In this document: piece after piece, positions 10,139 to 13,618 of the stretch
How the letters are laid out: every line of letters begins with the position of its first letter
Numbering within the stretch: the first letter of the stretch is position 1
Source: Alphaproteobacteria bacterium
GTDB taxonomy: Bacteria; Pseudomonadota; Alphaproteobacteria; ATCC43930; CGMCC-115725
Length of the DNA stretch: 13,618 nucleotides
Assembly: GCA_005888515.1 (NCBI GenBank)
Contig: VAZR01000054.1
Location: forward strand, 1-13,618
Direction: 5' to 3'
Translations under genes and position numbers: made by a program
The notes under the pieces: model-generated
Seen by the model: the letters and a program-made list of their open reading frames with translations, nothing else
What the model was told of the DNA's origin: nothing
The model's database searches: none

Positions 10139-11131
10139 ATGTTAGACATGCTCGATCCTACAACCATCGCGGCCTTCGCCATCGGCTTGATGACCGCGGC
10201 CGGGTTCCTTGTGGCCGCTGCTGCGGTAGAAGGCCCAGGTTCGCGGCGTCTCGCACGCCGCGTGGAAGCACTGAAGGGGCAGAAGCCCGGTGCGGCAAGC
10301 GGGAAAACGGCAGCGGTCCGCTCGCTGTCGCGGCGCGACAACGCCTCCAGGATGGACCTGGTCGCGCGGCGCTGGATGCCAAGACGCGACATGCTGATTG
10401 CCCGGTTGGAGCGCACCGGCAAGCCGATCAGCATCGGAAAATACATGGTTATGATGATCGTGCTGGCCTCGATCATCGCGGTGCTCTTGATGATGTTCGC
10501 GGGCTTGCAGCCGCCGCCAAGCCTGCTGTTGGGAGCCGGGCTGGGCATCGGCATTCCGCACATGGTCATCGGCCGCATGGGCAAGCGGCGGGTTGCCGGC
10601 TTCATCGGCCTTTTCCCGGAGGCGATCGACCTGATGGTGCGGGCGCTGCGCTCAGGCTTGCCGATCAGCGAAGCGATCATCATGGCCAGTCACGAGATCG
10701 GCGACCCGATCGGCGCCGAATTCCGCACGATCGAAGCGGGAATGCGGCTTGGACGCGATCTCGAAAGCCTGCTGTGGGATATCGCCAAGCGCATCGACGC
10801 GCCGGAATTCCGCTTCTTCATTATCGCGTTGAGCGTCCAGCGCGAAACCGGCGGTAATCTCGCCGAGACGCTGAGCAACCTCGCCGACGTTCTGCGCCGC
10901 CGCCGCACGATGCGGATGAAGGCGCGCGCGATGGCGAGCGAGGCGCGGGCCAGCACGATGATCCTCGGATCGTTACCACTGGTGGTGACCGTCATCCTGT
11001 TTATGACCTCGCCGGGCTACATCATGCCGCTGTTTTCGGACATCCGCGGGCTGATGCTGGTGGGCATCGCGCTCGGGATGCTCGGGAGCGGCATCTTCAT
11101 CATGGTCAGAATGGCGAAGTTCGAGATATGA
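10139..11131 (+). CDS. tadB: TadB inner-membrane platform protein (T2SS GspF family)
   Basis: TadB pairs with TadC as the inner-membrane platform on which CpaF acts to assemble or retract the fibre. The 330 residues carry membrane segments at about 8-30, 101-120, 127-146, 273-293 and 303-324. The GspF/T2SSF domain lies at about 160-290. It contains FPEAIDLMVRALRSGLPISE, PEFRFFIIALSVQRETGGNL and SNLADVLRRRRTMRMKARAM. The length and all blocks match the family. It starts 3 nt after cpaF and overlaps tadC by 4 nt (ATGA). Confidence 0.94.
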   Translation: MLDMLDPTTIAAFAIGLMTAAGFLVAAAAVEGPGSRRLARRVEALKGQKPGAASGKTAAVRSLSRRDNASRMDLVARRWMPRRDMLIARLERTGKPISIGKYMVMMIVLASIIAVLLMMFAGLQPPPSLLLGAGLGIGIPHMVIGRMGKRRVAGFIGLFPEAIDLMVRALRSGLPISEAIIMASHEIGDPIGAEFRTIEAGMRLGRDLESLLWDIAKRIDAPEFRFFIIALSVQRETGGNLAETLSNLADVLRRRRTMRMKARAMASEARASTMILGSLPLVVTVILFMTSPGYIMPLFSDIRGLMLVGIALGMLGSGIFIMVRMAKFEI

Positions 11132-12099
11132 GCACGCGCGTCGCAGATTTCCGGCTTCAGGAGTGGCTGCCGCTCTGGCTCACCGTCGATGACTTGATCG
11201 GCCTGCTGGCGGCGTTGGCGGTGCTGGTCGCAGTCATTGGCGTCTATAACGCACTGCGCTCGCATAATCCGTTCGAGCGCCGTTTCGCGGCAATCGCGCA
11301 GCGCAAGGAATCGCTGCGCCGGGCCGCTCTCGACGGCGGCCGCTCCCGCCGTCGGGTGCAGACGGCGGGGCTGATGAGCGAGGCTGTCAAGCGTCTCAAC
11401 CTGTTGCGCAGTCATCACGCAAGCGAAGCGCGCGCGTTGCTTGCCCGGGCGGGCATGCGCACTCGTGAGGCGATGATCCGCTACCTGTTCGCCCGCGCCT
11501 GCATGCCGCTGGTCTTTGCCGCCGCCATGGTGTTCGATTCTTATGGCGCGCACATACTGCCGGTGCCGCCGAATATGCGCTGGGCTGCGGCATTCGGGGC
11601 GGCGATGCTCGGTTTTTTTGCCCCCGGAGTTTTCATCAAAAACCTGGGCAACAAACGCGGCAAGCAGCTGCAATTGGGACTGCCCGACGCGCTGGACCTC
11701 ATGGTGATCTGCGCCGAAGCGGGGCTCAGCCTTGACGCATCGCTGACCCGGGTATCGCGGGAGCTTGAACCGACCTGGCCCGAAATCAGTGAGGAATTGG
11801 GCATCACCGCCGCCGAGCTGACCTTTTTGCCGGAGCGCCGGCAGGCCTTCGAGAACCTTCGGGTGCTCGCTGCCGAGTTCCGCGAGGCGCGGATCACGCG
11901 CGCCGAGGAAAAGGCGGCGCGGTTGCCGGCGATGCTGACGGTGCCGATGATCCTGTTCATCCTGCCGACGCTATTCATCGTTCTGCTCGGCCCCGCTGCA
12001 CTCAACATCATCGATACGTTTTCGGGCAAGAAACAGGGGCAGATGCAGACGACGACGGTTCAGTCGACCGGAGTTAATGCCGGGACGGCAAACAGGTAA
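11128..12099 (+). CDS. tadC: TadC inner-membrane platform protein, with an in-frame loss of about 30 residues
   Basis: TadC is the partner of TadB in the inner-membrane platform. The 323 residues have membrane segments at about 22-41, 116-136, 151-171 and 271-296. The T2SSF domain begins LPDALDLMVICAEAGLSLDA at 185. At residues 238-250 the sequence reads RRQAFENL directly joined to RVLAAEFREAR. In TadC proteins I know, about 30 residues lie between these blocks, including the well conserved QTEKYGTPLAQ motif, which is absent here. The junction is at about 11857-11861. The reading frame continues cleanly to RAEEKAARLPAMLTVPM and the final membrane segment, so the protein could be made but would lack a helix of the T2SSF fold. 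Its N-terminus is coupled to tadB (ATGA overlap). It is the last gene of the visible operon. Confidence 0.92.
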   Translation: MSTRVADFRLQEWLPLWLTVDDLIGLLAALAVLVAVIGVYNALRSHNPFERRFAAIAQRKESLRRAALDGGRSRRRVQTAGLMSEAVKRLNLLRSHHASEARALLARAGMRTREAMIRYLFARACMPLVFAAAMVFDSYGAHILPVPPNMRWAAAFGAAMLGFFAPGVFIKNLGNKRGKQLQLGLPDALDLMVICAEAGLSLDASLTRVSRELEPTWPEISEELGITAAELTFLPERRQAFENLRVLAAEFREARITRAEEKAARLPAMLTVPMILFILPTLFIVLLGPAALNIIDTFSGKKQGQMQTTTVQSTGVNAGTANR

Positions 12100-12367
12100 G
12101 GCGGTGCCGAGCGGCCGCCGTTGCCAGCCCATGCGCCCCGTCGGTTGATCCGCATGGGTGCCTTGGACGGACCCAGCGATTGAGAACAGTCATCGGCGGT
12201 ACCGTCGTCACATATTAGAGCATCACCGCTCTATCGCCGACTCACCCAAATTTTGGCGCCGAAAAATCGGACCATGCCGTTCCTACTCCCCGGTCACCAG
12301 GACACGCTGGTCAGGCAGCCGAAAGCAGTGGCGAAAACGAGCCTGCGCGGCCGTTCGTGCGTGCGAT
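12100..12367. other. Non-coding region after tadC
   Basis: This 268-nt stretch lies between the ends of the convergent tadC and methyltransferase genes. Short open frames here show no recognisable protein. It contains two hairpins: one with 8-bp arms (12128-12158) and a smaller TAGAGC-ATCACC-GCTCTA at 12216-12233. I find no RNA gene and no remnant of tadD, the gene that often follows tadC. Confidence 0.6.
12128..12158 (+). terminator. Hairpin downstream of tadC, possible operon terminator
   Basis: CCCATGCG and CGCATGGG form a perfect 8-bp stem around a 15-nt loop, beginning 28 nt after the tadC stop. Placement suits the end of the operon, but there is no T-run after the stem, so it is not a textbook intrinsic terminator. 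It might instead stabilise the 3' end or be a dyad binding site. Confidence 0.35.
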
Positions 12368-12972
12368 TCAGCGAAAATGCGCCGCCACGGCTATGATCGA
12401 AGCGCCAGGCACCCTCGCCGGGATAATCCGCTGCTCTAAGCCCATCGCTGCACCGATAATCCGATGCGGCCACGCTGTGGTCGGCGGCTCGATCACACCG
12501 CCGCGGCTTCTTTTCGCGAGCCGCATCGGCAAATAGAGGGATTGGAAGAAATAGCGGCTGGCGATCAGGGTGAGGCCGGCGGCCTCCAGCTCGCAACCGG
12601 GTCGTCCAGATGCTCCATCACGTCGCACAGGAGCACGCCATCGATGTTGCTCCGGACCGCAAGCGGAAGGCTACGAAAATCGGTGGATGCAAAGATCACG
12701 TCAGCCAAGCGATCCGGTACTGACGGGCTGGCAAGATCACAGCCAATGCAGTCGACTCCCTTGGCCCGCAAATAGTCGACAACGATTCCGGGGCCGCAGC
12801 CGATCTCTAAAAGCTTTTCCGCGTCCATGCCGCACCGTCGCAACCACCTTAGAATCGTAGCGTTGCGCGCGACATGCCAGAACAGGCGCTCTATCCCTGG
12901 CGCGTAGGCATCGGTGTATTGATCGCGATTGAACGCCGAGTCCTTCCCGATCACGTCAATGGGAAAAAACAT
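12368..12972 (-). pseudogene. Class I SAM-dependent methyltransferase gene, broken by a short internal deletion with frameshift
   Basis: The first frame begins at the ATG at 12972, with GGAG 7 nt upstream on that strand. It gives a class I methyltransferase N-terminal half: SAM-binding motif I EIGCGPG at residues 56-62, the acidic residue D79 in CIGCDLA that would contact the SAM ribose, and LLCDVMEHLDDP at 114-125. After about 12598 homology is lost, and this frame stops at 12565. The C-terminal part appears in another frame, starting ELEAAGLTLIASRYFFQSLY then LPMRLA, and ends at the TGA at 12368-12370. The linking block, roughly 40-45 residues that usually contain an ILVTVPA strand and a GHxRRY-like motif, is missing; frame arithmetic needs a loss of 3n+1 nt. 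The substrate is unknown. Genes of this type often sit with envelope-glycan or lipid genes, which fits the membrane protein to its right, but that is inference. Confidence 0.85.
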
Positions 12973-13030
12973 ACCTCGGCTCCGGATTTTGCTTAGCCCG
13001 GGGTTATCGAACGGCGACCTTGAAAGAATT

Positions 13031-13041
13031 ATTAAGACAAA
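13031..13041 (+). repeat. Direct repeat copy 1 (ATTAAGACAAA)
   Basis: This 11-bp A/T-rich sequence recurs exactly at 13194-13204, starting 163 nt further on. It stands out against the G+C-rich background and sits 5 nt before the palindrome. It could be a regulator binding site. Confidence 0.5.
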
Positions 13042-13046
13042 GCATC

Positions 13047-13058
13047 GGTCAGCTGACC
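13047..13058. promoter_or_regulatory. Perfect 12-bp palindrome, candidate operator
   Basis: GGTCAGCTGACC is a perfect dyad with no spacer, in the upstream region shared by the methyltransferase (75 nt before its start) and the membrane protein. Such symmetry suits a dimeric regulator; no specific factor is implied. Confidence 0.35.
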
Positions 13059-13193
13059 ACGCACCTGCCGCTGATGCATCTCAGGAGTGATGATTGCCGC
13101 GTCCGCGACCTGCTGCAGCCTCAGCTCTGGTTTCTAACGAGCGACCAAGCGATCGGCTGTCGCGTCTAAATGCGCTCCGGAGGGTCGGCGCTG

Positions 13194-13204
13194 ATTAAGA
13201 CAAA
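13194..13204 (+). repeat. Direct repeat copy 2 (ATTAAGACAAA)
   Basis: Second exact copy of the 11-bp sequence at 13031-13041, 86 nt before the right-hand gene start. Confidence 0.5.
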
Positions 13205-13290
13205 AGTAGCCGTCTTTGAATACGTTGCGGCGCAATCGAGAAGCGTCTCGCGGCAGGCTGCGCGCTTGGGCGATCGCGAACGAGTACGGC

Positions 13291-13618
13291 ATGGATCTAG
13301 CCCAAACGGTTTCGCGTCCCGTGCTGCTGGCCGGCTCTCTGCTGGCGGCAGGCAAGCTTGCGCGCATTGCCGTTTACTTCGGCCTCTGCGCGTTTGCGCT
13401 CTCTCCGTTGCTGTGGGTTCGGGTGCCACCGCTGGTGGACTATCCAAACCATCTCGCCCGGATATGGATCCTGGTGCACGGCACCGAAATACCCGATCTG
13501 CTGGCGAATTATCAGATCCATTGGAGGGTCCTGCCAGATCTGGCGATGGATCTGGTCGTCTCGATGCTCTCGCCGGTTCTATCGGTCGAAGACGCCGGCC
13601 GCGTGTTTGTCGCACTGA
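13291..13618 (+). CDS. Hypothetical integral membrane protein, N-terminal part only
   Basis: From the ATG at 13291 the frame is open for 109 codons to the window edge. The protein has a hydrophobic segment at about 24-43 (ARIAVYFGLCAFALSPLLWV). A conserved-looking loop, PPLVDYPNHLARIWILVHG, follows, and then a second partly hydrophobic stretch near 83-98. It resembles uncharacterised multi-pass membrane proteins of Bradyrhizobium-like alphaproteobacteria that share the VDYPNHLAR loop, as far as I recall. An acidic/His loop after the first membrane helix is also where GT-C glycosyltransferases keep their active-site acid, but this is too little to assign a function. No clear ribosome binding site precedes the start. 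The neighbouring methyltransferase is divergent. Confidence 0.72.
   Translation, partial: MDLAQTVSRPVLLAGSLLAAGKLARIAVYFGLCAFALSPLLWVRVPPLVDYPNHLARIWILVHGTEIPDLLANYQIHWRVLPDLAMDLVVSMLSPVLSVEDAGRVFVAL

Larger units (their letters stand above)
12973..13290. other. Divergent intergenic region with palindrome and direct repeat
   Basis: This 318-nt stretch lies between the divergent methyltransferase and membrane-protein genes and should hold both promoters. I see no coding potential beyond short chance frames and no RNA gene. It contains a perfect 12-bp palindrome (13047-13058) and an 11-bp direct repeat, ATTAAGACAAA, at 13031-13041 and 13194-13204. The reading frame of the right-hand gene is open back to a TAG at 13207-13209, with TTG codons at 13216 and 13225 as possible but unlikely starts. 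Confidence 0.6.

Noticed and set aside
12100..13290. The missing blocks might have been moved into the non-coding regions
   Set aside because: The frames I read through these stretches show none of the expected lost motifs (for example VGRRVDES or QTEKYGTPL).

Overview
The window is GC-rich (about two thirds G+C by eye) and densely coded. Its gene content points to an alphaproteobacterium: CpaC/CpaD/CpaE-type pilus proteins, a CpaF with an alphaproteobacterial C-terminus, and a right-end membrane protein of a kind I associate with Bradyrhizobium-like genomes. The assignment rests on recalled family resemblance, so I do not name a genus.

Layout. (1) 1-3479, minus strand: a two-gene unit, a penicillin acylase-family gene followed by a threonine ammonia-lyase gene. 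They overlap by 8 nt, and the lyase runs off the left edge. (2) 3480-3706: a divergent intergenic region. (3) 3707-12099, plus strand: one tightly packed Tad/Flp pilus operon, cpaA-cpaB-cpaC-cpaD-cpaE-cpaF-tadB-tadC, with gaps from -7 to +11 nt. It encodes the prepilin peptidase, the periplasmic CpaB, the secretin, the CpaD lipoprotein, the CpaE/TadZ localisation ATPase, the assembly ATPase and the two inner-membrane platform proteins. No Flp pilin, TadE/F/G pseudopilin or TadD gene is present, so these must lie elsewhere or be absent. (4) 12100-12367: non-coding, with a hairpin shortly after tadC. (5) 12368-12972, minus strand: a class I SAM methyltransferase gene, broken. (6) 12973-13290: non-coding, with a 12-bp perfect palindrome and an 11-bp direct repeat. 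(7) 13291-13618, plus strand: the start of a membrane protein that runs off the right edge.

The most notable observation is a repeated lesion. Four genes (acylase, cpaF, tadC, methyltransferase) each lack one short internal block, which I estimate at about 90-140 bp. Each lost block belongs to the conserved core of its family, and the sequence on both sides is intact. Three losses shift the frame and the tadC loss stays in frame. No other stops or frameshifts are visible in these genes. Each junction can be drawn as a small inverted repeat, convincingly in two cases and weakly in two. This could be an assembly or amplification artefact that skips short segments, or a very recent burst of small deletions that disabled the pilus. 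Raw reads across the junctions would decide.

If intact, cpaA-tadC would form the core of a Flp-pilus machine for surface attachment: CpaA matures pilins, CpaF powers TadB/TadC, CpaE positions the complex, and CpaB/CpaC/CpaD carry the fibre across the periplasm and outer membrane. As written here, CpaF is split and TadC is shortened, so the machine would not be expected to work.
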